A DNA stretch of 64,000 nt from Desmodesmus armatus (GCA_007449985.2 VIIQ02000015.1:62001-126000); one strand, 5' to 3'. Positions 48,675 to 62,015 are shown, counted from the first letter of the stretch. The notes: generated by a model not told the origin, from the letters alone. Program-made: numbers and translations.

Positions 48675-48931
48675 GAGCCTCCTAGCCACTCTAGAGCCAC
48701 ATTGCAAGATGTAACTGTGGTCATGGCAGCTGTGTCTCACTGACGTAAGTTTGCTTCATTGTTTAGGCTTGAGTGTTATGATGCTCCAGCCTGGCCGAGT
48801 GCATTCTGTGTGTGGCATCAGTCACACACAGAGTGCACTCTGCCAGGCCCAAGGCATGCACGTCAGGCTTACCTTGATGTGCACAGGCCGCTGCATTGTC
48901 CATCCGTTGCAACAGCTGTAAGCCATGAGTT

Positions 48932-48938
48932 TATATAG
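48932..48938 (+). promoter_or_regulatory. TATA box candidate of AP2-E
   Basis: TATATAG, 286 bases before the AP2-E ATG. The homologous site upstream of AP2-C reads TACATACAG, so the two paralogs differ at this point. Confidence 0.45.
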
Positions 48939-48961
48939 AGAGTCCGTCACCCTGGGGTCCG

Positions 48962-48975
48962 TCACCCTAGGGTGA
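48962..48975. promoter_or_regulatory. 14-bp palindrome downstream of the AP2-E TATA
   Basis: TCACCCTAGGGTGA is a perfect palindrome, preceded by two direct copies of GTCCGTCACCCT. In AP2-C the match is one base short. Binding-site function is inference. Confidence 0.35.
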
Positions 48976-49223
48976 GGTGACATTGGCTGGATCCTTGAGG
49001 GGAGCGGGGGCAGCTTCCCTTTCTTGGCACAAAACACGCGTACAGCAGTTATTGTCAGCCATTTTGCGGGTGGCGGACGTGAACGACTGTCTACTGACAA
49101 TCCATGTTACAGTTTTGAAAGGCAGATTAGAGGGGACCCGTGCTCTCTGTGATCCAGCATTGCCTCATGCACAACTTCGTAGATAGAGCCTTAGACATAA
49201 CGCTGCGGTCCTGACGCGTCACC

Positions 49224-51313
49224 ATGTCGCCTGCATATGGGCTGGGAGTTTCATTCGAAGCTGGCCGCAAGGCAGCATTCAGGGCTAGATACCATTTCAA
49301 CGGCACCCTCGACCTTGGCAGGTAGGCACCGGCGAGGAGGAAACGGCGCAGACAGGAACAGGCGACTTACCAGACTCCAACCACCTGATTTTCCACTCTG
49401 CTCAACCCCGCCACCAGCTGCGTGTGACAGCGCTTAATCAGCTAAGATCATCACTTTTGTTCTGGTCACTGTAGGTTCGGCACCGCAGAGGAGGCACAGC
49501 GGGCGTACGACCAGGCAATCCTCTCCATCAACGCCCAGCATTACAGGGCCACAAACTTCCCTCCTGGCACGCTGACAGCGTTCAATGAGGTTGTAGATGA
49601 CAGGATCCGCAGGCATTTGAGCGCTCTGGGTTTGGAGAGTGCCTACCGTGCTCCTGCCACCTGGCTCAACCAACCAGCAGCAGGGGGGCACGCTGACCCA
49701 GCAGCAGCAGCAGCAGCGGCGCCCCCAGCACCAGCAGCAGCATCGGCACCGGCACAAGCAGTGCTTCCACCAGCAGCACCAGCACCACCAGCAGCAGCAC
49801 CTGCAGCGGTCGGCGCCGCAGCAGGGGACGGCTTGCCCCTGGCAGCCATGCAGGATGGTGGTTTGGGCCAGCACAGCGGCTCGATGCACGGCTCACAAGA
49901 CGCAGACATGATGATGATGCCAGCAGCAGAGATGTCAGTTGGGTCTTCCGCAGCAGACATGCAGCCACTCCCAGAACTAGATGCCCTGCTGCAGGCAGAC
50001 ATGGATGCTGACAGCACAAACTTTGCAGCACTTTTTGACGAGGTCTTCACAGACTGCGCGCCAGTGCCTGCTGCAGCAAACGCTGCGTTTGGAACAGCCA
50101 GCATGCAGCAGCAGCAGGCGTCGGTACTGCTCGGCGCCGGCACAGCCTGCCCTCCTGCTGCTACGGCAGGATGGTCAAGCAGCTCAGGTGCCGCTGTGCA
50201 GCAGCACTTCAAGGCGCTGCTGGGAGGCAATGTCGGCTGCCCGTCTGCTGCTGCTGCAGGGCCAAGCAACTCAGCAGCTACTTCGCTGCAGTATGTCACA
50301 ATGCAAAGGTAGGGTGTCAATCGCTGAGAGTTGCCTCTTGTCCTCCTGGTTCAGGATGCTGCAGCATTTGCAGCATGGGTCAGCACACAAGCCTCCAGGG
50401 ACCTTCACATTCTACCAGTGCATTGCACAGCACCAGTCTTTTGGTGATGAGCAAGATGCCCTCCCTGCTATTGCCAGGGGTGGCGCAAAGTGTGTATGTA
50501 CTGACCCACAGCACACACCTTGTCATGCTGCTTCTTGCTGTTGCTCAGGTTGCAGAAGCAGCAGTGGCAGCACCTTGCGCCAGGCAGCCCCCTCATGGGC
50601 TCTCCTGCTGCGCAAGGCCCAGCATCTGTGCAGCAGCAGCAGCAGCAGCCAGGGGTTGATCCAGTTGCCTCCAGCAGTGGGTTCTTTGCACCGGCAGCAG
50701 CAGCTTCCCAATACTCCACATCTGCTGGGGATCTGGCACCAGCAGCAGCTGCAGGGGCAGCAGCAGGGTTTGGGGTATGCGCACATGCCTACGCACGCGC
50801 GCCTGCGGCAACTCGGGCAGCCGTCAATGGCAACCTGCAGCAGCCGTCGTCTCTGGCTGCTCTGGCGAGCGTTGGTGAGCTGGTGCTGTTTGTGGACACA
50901 TCCATCCTGCACCTGACACAGCTGTACAGCATGTGCATGCTGCTGGCAGCCAGCGGCCATCAGTATGCAGGAATGGTCGCCATCGACTGGGTGACTCGCT
51001 TGCGCTCACGCCTGCACAGTGGTGGCGCTGTGGGTGCCCTTGTGGCATCCATGGTGATGCGTCTGTGCAGCAACCTCACCGCAATCGCTTCCGCACCCTG
51101 CGGGTGCCTTTGACAGCGCCTTCCTTGTGCTGGTGCTGGAGCAGCTGTTTTGGCGCTGCTGGAGCTGCGCGCACTGTGCACAGGCCACAGGCAGCACAGG
51201 GCCTCGGCAGCATCCTGCACACCTGGCGCCTGCAGCTGCAGGCGGGTGCTGGCACACGCCTGGGGCTGGCTGTGCTGGAGGCTGTCAGCGAGCTGTGCGG
51301 GATGTGGAATTGA
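49224..51313 (+). CDS. AP2/ERF-domain protein, copy E, C-terminus frameshifted
   Basis: Exons 49224-49321, 50309-flanked 49475-50308 and 50549-51313 correspond to AP2-C, with GT-AG introns of 153 and 240 bp. The start ATG is preceded in frame by TGA at 49212-49214. The AP2 domain is intact and nearly identical to C (GLGVSFEAGRKAAFRARYHF, FGTAEEAQRAYDQAILSINA, ATNFPPG). The acidic block ELDALLQADMDADSTNFAAL, the Gln/Ala-rich parts and most of the C-terminal domain are open. Within TTCCGCACCC (about 51094) two bases present in AP2-C are missing, so the frame ends at 51111-51113 after 498 aa, losing about 60 residues. Two further single-base losses downstream confirm decay of the tail. It could still act as a DNA-binding protein with a shortened C-terminus. 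Confidence 0.7.
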
Positions 51314-54300
51314 GGTGGTGCGGGAGGCGGGGAGGGGGTGCTGGCTGCCAGCCTGTGTTCAGGACAGGTGCAACAGCAAATGGAGCGCTAGGTTGTGTGT
51401 AGTGTGCAGACAGATTGCATGTGGTGCGGGCTTGCTGCTGCGTGGGCGGTGTGTGCCAGAGAGCTGTCGTGTCGTTACTTTCAGGCGCTGCGCCATCTCA
51501 GGCTCTGTTGCGATGTGGCCTTGAGGGGCGCAGGCCATGAAGAGTGTGTTGGCTGCCTGAATGTGTGTTGGGGGCATGGTTCATAGCACCAACCTGTGCT
51601 GCGACGTAGCATGTGCTCTAGAAGAGGACTGTGTGGCACAGGCAGCAGCTGGGTTGCTGGCTGGCACTGGTTTGCTTGTGCTGCTCTGTCTGGGCTTGGG
51701 CATGGTCTGCATGGCTAGATGGGTGTCTTTGTGCGCTGATTGCCTGCAGTACTCTTGAGCATGATGATGATGCTGATTTTCAGCGGCCTACTCGTGGCTG
51801 GTTGAGGGCATCCGCACAACTGTTGGCTTGCCTTGTGGGCAACGCTCACCTTTTGAGTGACTTGTGGTCCTTGTCAGAACCAAGAGTCGCCCCCCACCAT
51901 ACTGCACGATGCAACTTGTGTTGGGAACTTGTGTCCTAGCCTTGTTGGATTGACTGAGACACTGACTGTCTGAGACAGTGATTGCTGCTAGGCAGGCTCT
52001 TGTGTTGCTATGGGGGCTGCTGCAAGGTCTCAGACCCCACCAACCTGCCAAGCTCCCCACGAGCCCTTGCATGTTGATATCTTTATTTGTTGGTTCACCG
52101 GGGGAACTCCCACCGGCTGGTCGCACACAGCTCAATCAGGCGAACCCTACTGACGGGGCCCAAGGCGGAGCCTCACCAGTGAGATATGCCTATCACCCCT
52201 ACACAAGGTGCCCATGCCCGGACCATAAACGCATGGCTTATTGGTATCTTTCAGCACTGGACTGCAAGAAGCGTGGCTCAGGATCCACATGAGCTTCAGG
52301 TCAAGTGGTTAGTGCCACGTTTTGTGCAGTCCAATGTTGGTTCAAGCGGTGCTAGTGCTGGCACAAGACTGTGTCTCATGCACTGTATCATCAGCATCCT
52401 AGATCTGTTGTTTGGTAGCATGCAGACACAGTATGCAGAGATACTCTTGATGCAGCCAGACAGGTCGTGCACCAGATGGTATGGGCTTCCCTACCGCTGT
52501 ATGGACTGTTTCTGTGGCAAGGCTGGTAACGCTTTTGCTTGCATGTCCGTCCCCCTGTTTCCTATCGTGGTCAGCTTTGGCCAGCGGGGGCGAATCCTGT
52601 GTACGTATGTTTTGATGTGGATCCAGCTTGGGTGTGCTGTGATGGGGTGTGGAGCAGCAGGGGCTGAACTCAGGTGTAATCTTTTGTTTGGTTGGTTGGA
52701 ATGCATCGTGAGTACCTGCTTGCACAGTACAGGTGCATGGACACGCAGTAATGTGTGCTGTTCTAGGCCTGCCTGATACATACAGCACGCTCTGAAGTTA
52801 CAGTCACGGCCATCAGCACCCAATCTGCCTGTCTTGGCGGCATGTATGCCGGCCTTATCATCACAGTGCAAGTTACGTCAAGCTGTGTTGCCTGGCTCAT
52901 ACAAGTTTCAACACCAGGGCTGCTGGTGTGCATTGATCTGGGGTTGAGTCCGGTGGCATTGGGGTGGGTAGGCCTGCCTGCATCTGGTGCAGGTCATGTC
53001 GTACTATTTGCGTATTTTGGGGGGTATGGGCTTTCACTGCTGGGGGTGCTTCTCGTGCTGGGTGGACAGGAAAGATGGACACATGCCTTGTAGACACTGT
53101 TGTTGCAGTGGGCATCGTGCCCAACAGCGACTGGGAGTGCGGATGCCGCTTGGCCGCCAACTTTTTATCGAAGTGGGCAGTGTTGCGTGTTACTTATCGG
53201 CTACCGGGTGGGCTTGTGTTGTGCTTTGGCTGCATGTTCCCTTGGTAGTGCGTTGTCAGGGCAATCAGGCCTTGCAGGTTGTTGCAAGACACTAGCGTTG
53301 CCTTGCAGACCTAAACAAGGCATGGCGTAGCATGTGCAAAGCTGAGCTTCGTGGGTGGGGCCAGCGAGCCTGTTGGCTTGCCTTGTCGTTGTCTCTATGG
53401 GGCTCACTGGTTGTCATCCAATGACGAGGCTCACTGGTCAATCAGAAAGGAGCCTTGGGTGGGTGGGAGCTGTGTTCTGACCGTGTTCTTGTCACGGCGG
53501 CATGGAAGTATCAATTTGCTTGCTTTATTGGTGGTGTGGGCTTGCCGTGGATTGTGTTCCATTTGTTTGAGTGTGGCGTTGTGGCCCTTGTCTGTGGATT
53601 ATGCCCTATGAGCCTTATTTGGCTCCAGAAAAAGCGGTCAGGCGTGACCCTGACCCAGTTTAGCAGTAGTAGTAGTAGTAGTAGTACCGGGTTGCCTGCG
53701 ATACGTGCTGGTGCTGGCTTGAACCTTGAGTTGTGCAGGGCCAGGCCTGCCTCGCACTCTGTGTCTCAAAGTGACACATTGTATCATCGCCTTGGGTGGT
53801 GCGCTACTGCTGCTGCTGGTGGTGCTGGTTGCGTTGGAGTGATGGTAAGCGTACTGTGCGCTGCCGCTGCGTCGCCGCTGCTGCTGCTGGCGGCATCTGG
53901 GTAGTGGTGAGCGGGCTGTGCTGCAACCGACGGTGTCAGGTGAGGGTGATGTGGGGGGAGGGGAGGGGCATTCCTGCCGGTCAGGTTGGTCCTGATGCTT
54001 TGTGTAGCACGCTTGTGTGGTGACGTGCTTGTCATGACATCCTGGCCTTGTTCATCTGCCCATTGGTCTACCCAATCTCAGAGACAACTATCGCTGCTTT
54101 GCAGCTACCTCTGCCCCTGCATGTTTGTGGGTGTTGTGTGGGTTGCGTGGGTGTGCAGGCAGGCTGCAACATTGTCTGCTGCAAGGGCAGTTGGCCCCCA
54201 ATCATCTGCCTGGTTACCCAACAGCACTTGCGTGCACGAATGTGGGTACAAGCCAGCACTGAAAGACTGGGAAGCACCGTCAACAGGCCTCATGAGCTGC

Positions 54301-57060
54301 ATGGCTGGTGCGGTGCTGGGAGCTGAGCTGGCCTGTTCCCCCACGCTATCGCCATGCACAGTGTTCTAGAACTTTGACATTGTTGTGGCAGTATGCACAT
54401 CAGGCATGCAGGAAAGACCTGTGCCGACCTGCTGCTGCATTGACTGCGAAGGACCCGTAGTTCTGGCAAGGATGGTAATGTTTCTGATCGCATGTTCAGC
54501 GTTCTGGTGACCCCTTGCCAGGCAGTGCAGACCCTACGTGTGGTGTGGTGTTGTCCTGTGCCAGTGTCAAGCAGCAAGGCGGGCGCCTTGGTGCAGCCTT
54601 TGTCCAGCTGAATGCCATACGGCAGCCTGCTTGCACAACAAAGTGCTGGCGGCCTGTCGGCGTCATGTTGGTGCGCACGTTGATCCTCATCACGCCTGTC
54701 GGCATTCATGCTGCTTGTCTTGGCAGCTTGTGTGCTCTCCTCATCATCACAGTGCACATACTGCCGAACAAGTTGCAAAGTTGAAACGGGACTGCTGGTG
54801 TGGCCTTGAGTTTGTTCGGGGCCTGCATTATCTGGTGCAGGTGCCGCTGCCGTGCTATCCCAATTCTGGGGGTCGCTTGTGGATGCTTTTACCACCAGGG
54901 GTGCTCTTCCTACTGATTGGGCCGTCTCCCACTGAATGGATCCGGAGTCGACTGGAAGGGTAGACACATGCCTCACAGAGACTTTCTGTGCATGGTGCTC
55001 AACAGCTACTGGCTGTGCAGCTAATTGCCGGACTGCTTGCCAGTTGCGTGCATGCGTATGCGTGCTAAGACTGTGTGTGCCAAGACTGTCTGTGCTGCGC
55101 ACATACGTTTCGGATGGATGATATTTGGCGGTGATGCATGCTGTGATGTGCATCGGCTGCATGTCCCCTCAGGCATGCTTTGCCAGGCCAGTCTGGCACT
55201 GTCGATCTTGTTGCAGACACTAGTCTGCCCTCTCCGTGACTTTGAGCACGCGTGTGTGTATGTGTGTGGTGGTGGTCTGTGTGCTGGTGTGTTTGGTGTG
55301 GGTGTGCAGGGCATCCCTGGCGACTGCCGTTCCAGTGCGGTGCAAGGGCATTGGTTGCCTTGCATGTGGTGAACAACTGGGGCACATATGTGATCCACTC
55401 CATGAGTCCACAGTCTCTAGCTGGAGGCGGACGTCGGCTTTGAATTACAATTGTGCTATGACCTGTCTGCATGCTCTGTTCAGCTGTGTGGCGAGACGTG
55501 CAGGCAGTGTTTCCTTGCAGAACAGAGTAGGAAGTGGCATGCAGGCGAAGGCATGGACAAAGAGCGTTTTGTGAGCTGAGCTGGTTGTGGAAGAGAGCAC
55601 CTGCTGGGTTGCCGGCGTGATATTGTTTCCTGTGCATTATGCGACAGGATTCGGGTGGAGGCATCGTGTGCGCAGAAATTTGCCCCTGTTCGGAAGGTTC
55701 TGCGCAAGCCAGGGGCTGCAGATCTGTTTTGCTGTCTCGTACTGATAGCCACCTGTTGCCACCAAGCGCAAAGAGTGGATGCCTTTATCAGTGCTGTTGC
55801 CAAGACAGCATCCAAGAGAGAGCTGCCTGGAGCGCACTTCACAGTTGTGGGTGCCTCAAAGGCGGTCCTCGTGTACTGCTGTCTCATCTGTTGTGGGCGT
55901 TGCTAGCGACGTTGGTGTTGTTGACTCCTGCTGGCGCATACGGTGCCCCTGATCATGTGTCCAGCTTGTATGGGCATGCTCCTTGTCACTCCTTGCAGCC
56001 GTGTTGCTCTGTTCCTTTCAGCTGCGCGCATTTTGCTGGCTCGATCCCTATGGCGGTCAGCAGTTTGCCATGATGCTGGCGCGCAGCGCTGTGTCAGCAG
56101 CATGACGTGCAACATGCCAGCTAGCCAGCAGGCGCAATGCCCGGCCAGTGCCTGACTGGTTTGCGCACAGCATGCAGCAGACCTGCGGTTTGCGCTAGTA
56201 TGGCAAGGCGCTAGTATCACAGGTCAGCTTGTTGTTAGCGGTTGGTGTAAGTGCTGCCGCTGCTGTGGTAAGTGCTGCCGCTGCTGTGTGGGAGCAGTGC
56301 TGTCCTTTTCGTCAGGGCGCAGGCTTCCAGTTGACCAGTGAGGAGCACTGGTCATGACACAGCCCAGGCCCTGATCAGACTCAAGATTGCATGGGGTGCC
56401 TGGTGGTCTGGGCGACAGGAGTATCAAACCGGCCTGCGTGCCAGGGTCAATGGAAGGCTTGTCTTGCAGTATACAGAGGTCCTGGCCAGCATGTGCAGGA
56501 TACTCTATGGAGGGCAGGGTGTCGATCCACCCCTTGCAGAACTCATGCTGCTTGAGTTGGACAGTGCAGGCATGCTGGCAGTGGGCATGTTTTATGTTTT
56601 GTTTCCAGGGGGTTGGGATTTTCAACGCGTATGGAAGTCAGCAGTTGCAGTGGCTTCCTGTTGCAGGGTTTGTGTCTGTTGACTGGTGGGATTGTGTCTG
56701 TGGGGTTGAGTTGGCTGTATCTGGTGGAAAGCAGTGCTGGTGTTTTGCCGGCCTTTTTTCTTGTTGAGTTTGGTGTCTGTGTGCACAACGCGGCACATTC
56801 TGCAAGTGCTGCAGCCGTCGATGGTGACGTCACTGCTGGAGTGATGGGCTATGGACAGCACGCACACACCACGCATCGCGATATGACATTTTGCATGTCT
56901 CGTGGCTGGGGCTTGAGCAGACGTCTGGCTCACTGTGTTGATATCAAGCATCATGCTTGCGGTGATCTCGTTATGGATCTGTACTTCACCTATCCGTACA
57001 TGAAGTTGAGAAGAGACAGCTCATGTAAAACTCTCTGCGCAAGTTGCACACTGCTATAGC
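51314..57060. repeat. Repeat-derived region, right arm of an inverted pair
   Basis: Bases 51.4-52.4 kb are the inverted partner of sequence at 1-0.6 kb and 27.5-28.1 kb. Bases 52.4-56.9 kb are a diverged inverted partner of 24.1-27.6 kb. An (AGT)n tract is at 53664-53686 and a 0.12-kb dispersed repeat at 56098-56220. Open frames are short and repeat-derived. Confidence 0.6.
56098..56220. repeat. 0.12-kb dispersed repeat, copy 2
   Basis: Direct partner of 18998-19125; ends CTAGTATCAC. Confidence 0.8.
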
Positions 57061-57476
57061 ACAGGAGCTGCCATACGGCATCCCATGCAGGCCGCCAGAT
57101 AAGTTATCTGCCCAACAAGTGACTTGGCACACCAGATCGTGTATGTAGCTTGATACATGTAGCTTGATACACCCCAAAGGACCAAACATTGGGACACTTG
57201 GACTGTACTGCAGCTGTGATGCTACTACCTTGTATTGAAATCACTCTCCCATCAGCACTAATCACATCAAGGTGTGCTGCAAATGGGGGCAGCCATGTGG
57301 GATTTCGGCTGGCGTCTCTACCACACTAAGCAGCCTGCAGTTGGCAACCCTAGGCTAGGGCTTGGTGTACATGAGTGAATCTCGCACACTGTAAAAGCCG
57401 CCCCTTGGTAGTACTGCCCTGCCTTGGCTGCGCCCCTGCCAAGACCTACCACTGCTGCCAGCTGATAATCAGTTGA

Positions 57477-57857
57477 GCTGAATGCACGGAACATGTTGGT
57501 GTTGACTTTGTGTTGCATTGCCTTGACGGCGCCGCGCACACAATACCTCTGCCGAATGAGGCGTCTCAAACTGTGTGCAGGGCTTTGTTGGACGGCCGTG
57601 GCATGTCCACCGTTGCACCCGACATGTGTGTGCATGTTGCTTGCACGCCGCAAGCAGTGTGTCATGCTGCAGGTTTGCCTCTCTTTCATCTCTACCTCAC
57701 AGATGCCCCAAACTGGCTCCCAGACTGTGTGTGCCTTGCTCTCATTTTTGCCTCATTCGAGTGCCACTCCAGCCCCGCCCCTCCTTGGCCACCTGCTGTT
57801 ACAGTGCTGGGCTTCCAACTTCCATATGCCGCTTTTGCAAGTCACCCCTTCAGTTGA
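57477..57857 (+). other. Unassigned open region, possible exon
   Basis: Between an in-frame TGA at 57474-57476 and a stop at 57855-57857 the plus strand reads about 126 aa with protein-like composition, including FHLYLTDAPNWLPDC and PPWPPAVTVLGFQLPYAAF. The minus strand of the same region is also open, with FRAFSSTDYQLAAVVGLGRG. I cannot tell which, if either, is coding. The region appears once in the window, unlike its surroundings. Confidence 0.2.
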
Positions 57858-57997
57858 ATGCCGTTACATGCCCCAAGCATACATGTGTTCAAGCCCCAGC
57901 AACTGCTTCATTGCTGACTGGCACATGCATTCTCTCAACCCCACTGCCTGCGCTACGGCACTGCTGACAATTCTACCGGCATTACTCTATCCTGACG

Positions 57998-58025
57998 CCC
58001 CCCCCCCCCCCCCCCCCCCGCCCCC
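57998..58025. repeat. C22 homopolymer and C-rich tract
   Basis: Twenty-two C in a row at 57998-58019, then G and more C. Another C12 run is at 58591-58602. Confidence 0.95.
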
Positions 58026-58296
58026 ACCCCGGAGCATAGTGCACATCCATGGCGGCCCAGATCCTGCACACCGCTGGCAGGTTTTGCCTGGGTTGGCTGT
58101 TTGTTGAGTCAACCAGACCTCCCAATAGGCATTGCATGCACTCAGAGCCTGAGGTATGGCGCCCCCTGGTGCCCCTCTGTCCTGTGGTCAAGACCCCTGA
58201 TCAACAAGGAAGCACTGCTTTCAGTGAGGACCAAGCAAACCAGAGATGAAGTATGCATGTTGAGCTGCCGTTGTGTGTAGCTGCCGCTCGGCACTC

Positions 58297-58362
58297 GCAG
58301 CTGTTTAGCTGCCGCATGTCACACCGCAGCTGTTTAGCTGCCGCATGTCACGCCGCAGCTGC
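58297..58362. repeat. 29-bp tandem repeat, 2.3 units
   Basis: Units start at 58297 and 58326 (GCAGCTGTTTAGCTGCCGCA), followed by a partial third. Confidence 0.85.
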
Positions 58363-58687
58363 CTGTGTGTGCCTCCCAGTGCTACACGCCCACACCAGCC
58401 GCAGACATGCATGTTGGCCACGAGCTGGGCTGCTGTTGCAGTCCAAAGCAACCAGTGCTTGCGTGTGAACGCAAAAGTGCGCTGTGTGGTGTGTTGCTGG
58501 GCCTGTGGTGCCATGCTGTGTGGTGGTTGTTGTGATGTCACTTCAAGTAACTCATTGAGCCTGTAGAATAGAGTAAATTACACAGGGTAACCCCCCCCCC
58601 CCTTAGGCACAAGTCAAGTGTGTGGCTCGAGGTGGTTGCAGCGCTGCTGTGGCTTGGTTGCTGCTGGCGCTTGCGGCTGGCACTTGG

Positions 58688-58694
58688 CTGCTGC

Positions 58695-58726
<32 letters not shown>

Positions 58727-58747
58727 TTGTTGCTGCGGCTGCTGCTG
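58688..58747. repeat. CTG/CAG trinucleotide repeat
   Basis: CTG and TTG triplets. One frame gives poly-Gln on the minus strand and another poly-Leu on the plus strand. No gene context was found. Confidence 0.9.
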
Positions 58748-58869
58748 ATCCGACTGTGCTGGCATACGCTAGGATTGCCTGGTGCTGGCAGATGGTGGGG
58801 CCGCAATGGGGTGCTGCTGCTGTTGCTGTTCTGCCAGCAGCTGCTGTGCTGCAATGCAGGCAGCCTGTA

Positions 58870-61800
58870 ACTGATCGCCTGCCCACACGCTTGCCAGTTC
58901 TGCAGAACTGCTGGATGAATCATGTCGTACGTAGATTCGTGCAATGACGGGTTTGCACGTCTGGAACATTGTGTGACAGCTGTCTGACAAGGCGTTGGTC
59001 TCGCTGCAGGATGTAACTGTCAGACACGGCGTGGGCCGTGGGCCGATGGCCGTTGAAGTTTACTTGAACCCCGGCAGCGTTCCTGGCCAGCAGCACAATC
59101 TCTGCGCGCACATACAGACCTATACAGCGTGTATATCATGATCGGGTTGCCTCAACGTTGCAAACAGACGACCGTGTGCAAATTGGTCTGGCAACAGGCA
59201 CGCGATGGCCGATCCGACAAGCTTATAATTGATTGCAAAACCTAGGCAATGCGTTGGTGTAGCTACATGGAGCATGCGTAGGCCCATGTTCTTGGAAACC
59301 GCGTTTGTGAGTATCGGCGGGCCGGGAATTGTGCAACATCCGTGGTAGTCTCAACATTCAAAGAGGCAATACTAGCTGAAGGCAGCAGCAGCACTTACTG
59401 CAACTGCCAACAACAGAACAACAGCCCTACGCCAACTGCTGACCTGCCGTGGGGACACAACTGCACTCCCCAGCAAGCTGCATGCTGCTGGGAAGGGATA
59501 GAGGGACAACATGACCGCTGCTGCAACTCCCAATACTGACCTGGGTCAAATGACCCAGGGCACTGCAAGCCCTGCCTAACCGCCCCTTCAGGAGTCACCA
59601 GTGTAGTGCGAGAATTGCAAGAGGACAGGGGGGACCAGACTCAGGCCTTGAACACACCCCATCGACAATGGAGATCACTGGCTGCTCAGTACTAGACAAC
59701 AATCGAGCAAAGTAAGGTGGCGGTGACAGGCTGCCTCGAGCGCACACGGGGCTGGAGAAGTTTGCGCTTTGGTTTGAATAAAACCACCACCCAAACAAGG
59801 TGCCCTGCACGTGCACGCAGGTGTAGGCTACCAGCAATATTCCTGCAGGGACATTGGGGTATCAGACCGCTGGCACTACACCTACACAGTGCAGCAACCC
59901 TGCACCACACCAGGGTCACAAGTTGTGGACACTCAACACATGACGATACTAGGAGAATGACTTGAGCAATCAAAAGGCACAACAAAGACCCCCAATACTT
60001 ACAGGCGACTTGGACTACCACGCCATGACAGACACATGATCAAGCAAGCTCAGGCAAGCGACCAAGGGCACTGCACGAGCCAGCAAACATGAACATCACC
60101 AACAGCAAAGAGTGACAGCCAAGTATGGCAACAGCTGCTGGGGCACCCACAACTGTGCAGTGCGCTACAGGCAGCTACGTTTGAAAGTTCTGTCTTTGAA
60201 ACCATGACAGCTGTGGAAGAGAAGCGTGCACTTCACAATCTGTGTGTCCGTGCACTTCACTGTTCAAGCAGGTAACCCCAACGCCTGGCGTTCAATTAGA
60301 CAAAGGCTACACCACAAGGCAACCCCTGCTACCTCTGCACCTGTCGATCTATGACACCATCCGCTGGCAGCCACTCTGAGCATGAGCTGAGCTCATGACG
60401 TTGCCGGTACACAACCGCGTGCCCCAGCATGGGTTTTGTGCCTACATAAAACAATGGGTGGGTAGGTACCACCCTGTCACCTCAACGCAGCAGCCACGGG
60501 CAACGCCAGGATTGCACTGCACCCCCAGTCCCGCAACGCCACCACCAACACACACGCGGGAGCAGACGGCAGACTTTGGGTCAAAAGGCGCTTGCCCAGG
60601 TCTGCAACAAAAGCAACTTTGGTTCTTAGCACCAGTAGGGGACAAGCAGCCAACGTGCACTCCACAGGATAGTGAAAAGCCTCGTAGCATCCGCACTCCC
60701 AGATGCTTTTGAGCACTGAACAACAGAAAGTCTTGCAAGGGATGTCTGCCTCTCCAAACTCCCAGCCCACACGGTGAGAAACGCAACGCCCAATGATGAG
60801 AGCTTCCACCAACCTACCCCAAACAAGGCTCAACAGACGGCAGCAGCATCTGCACCTGAAGAGGCAGACGCAGCTCTTCAAGATACAACAAACAACACCA
60901 ACAGCGCCAGCACCACACGAAATCAGCAGCTGTGCGTGGCCAAGGACCACAGGCAGGCACAGCTGTTGGGAGCCTGTTAAGAGCCGGCAGTCACAGACAC
61001 GCATGCACTGGACAGCTAAGTTTGACCACCACATGCACTGTGACTCCAACAGGCATACCGTTAACGTCAATGCACTGCAGCAGTCACAAGCCAATGCCAA
61101 GGCGGGACTGTGCATCTGCAGGGTGATTCAAGGCACGCGTGAGGTATGTCCAATCACACACTACAGCACACGAAGTACTTCAGGCTGAAGTGGACTGGAA
61201 GCAGTGTCCTGCTTTGTGCAATCAACTGACACGGCCAAGAGCATCACACGCACACTGACAAAACACATGCGCAGCACTGCACCGCAGCGTGCAGTGCGAC
61301 AGACACTGCCACAATTGTGGCCAACATGAAAGCTGGAAGTTGCGCAGCGCTGCATCAAGCATGTGATGTTGGGGCAAAGTGGCGTCCTCCCGGGCAGCTG
61401 GACAGGAGCCCTATGCCAGAATCAACCATAGCACAGCAACACGACACCCCCGCAACATCAGGTGTTGACAAGATGCAGACGCAATTACGATGACCCTGCG
61501 ATCAGGATACGTGAAGCTTGACACAACATGCACTGTGATGGTAAGGACAGCACAAAATTTAGCTTTGAAGCTGCCCAGGCAGGCACACATGACTGTTATA
61601 ACGGCGTTGGCACCTTCTGATGTAGAAGCGCCACACCGTACACAAAAAGGAAAAGCACGCGACACTGTAGTAACATCTCTCTGCAGCTTCACGAAATTAC
61701 CATGCATACGACGGGCATGTAGACGACCATAGTGCCAACAGCGCCTTTGGCACCCCTGACAAGACCAACACAAATGCAACATGACACACACTGTGCCACA

Positions 61801-62015
61801 TGCGCGCTGTCTGTGCAATCTGCTCTAGCAGGAAGCATGCAAAGTCAGCGGTCGCAATGAGGATGAAGCTACAACAACACAGCCGTTGCTGGCAGCACAC
61901 AATATGTGCAGCGACAGGTCAACCAACCACCTCATGCAACGCTCGCTGAGTCTTCACATGGTTGTGCCATCAGGCGCATCGTATACGAATGCAGCCAGAG
62001 AGCATATCCAGCACC
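58870..62015. other. Repeat-derived region without a supported gene
   Basis: Bases 60.03-60.2 kb resemble 33.94-34.06 kb, bases 60.9-61.1 kb resemble 20.43-20.64 kb, and bases 61.19-62.01 kb resemble 20.8-21.44 kb downstream of AP2-B. No continuous gene model was found. Confidence 0.5.

Noticed and set aside
58603..58944. Poly-Gln open frame on the minus strand
   Set aside because: A CAG/CTG repeat with short non-repeat flanks; neighbouring frames are equally open and no exon boundaries fit.
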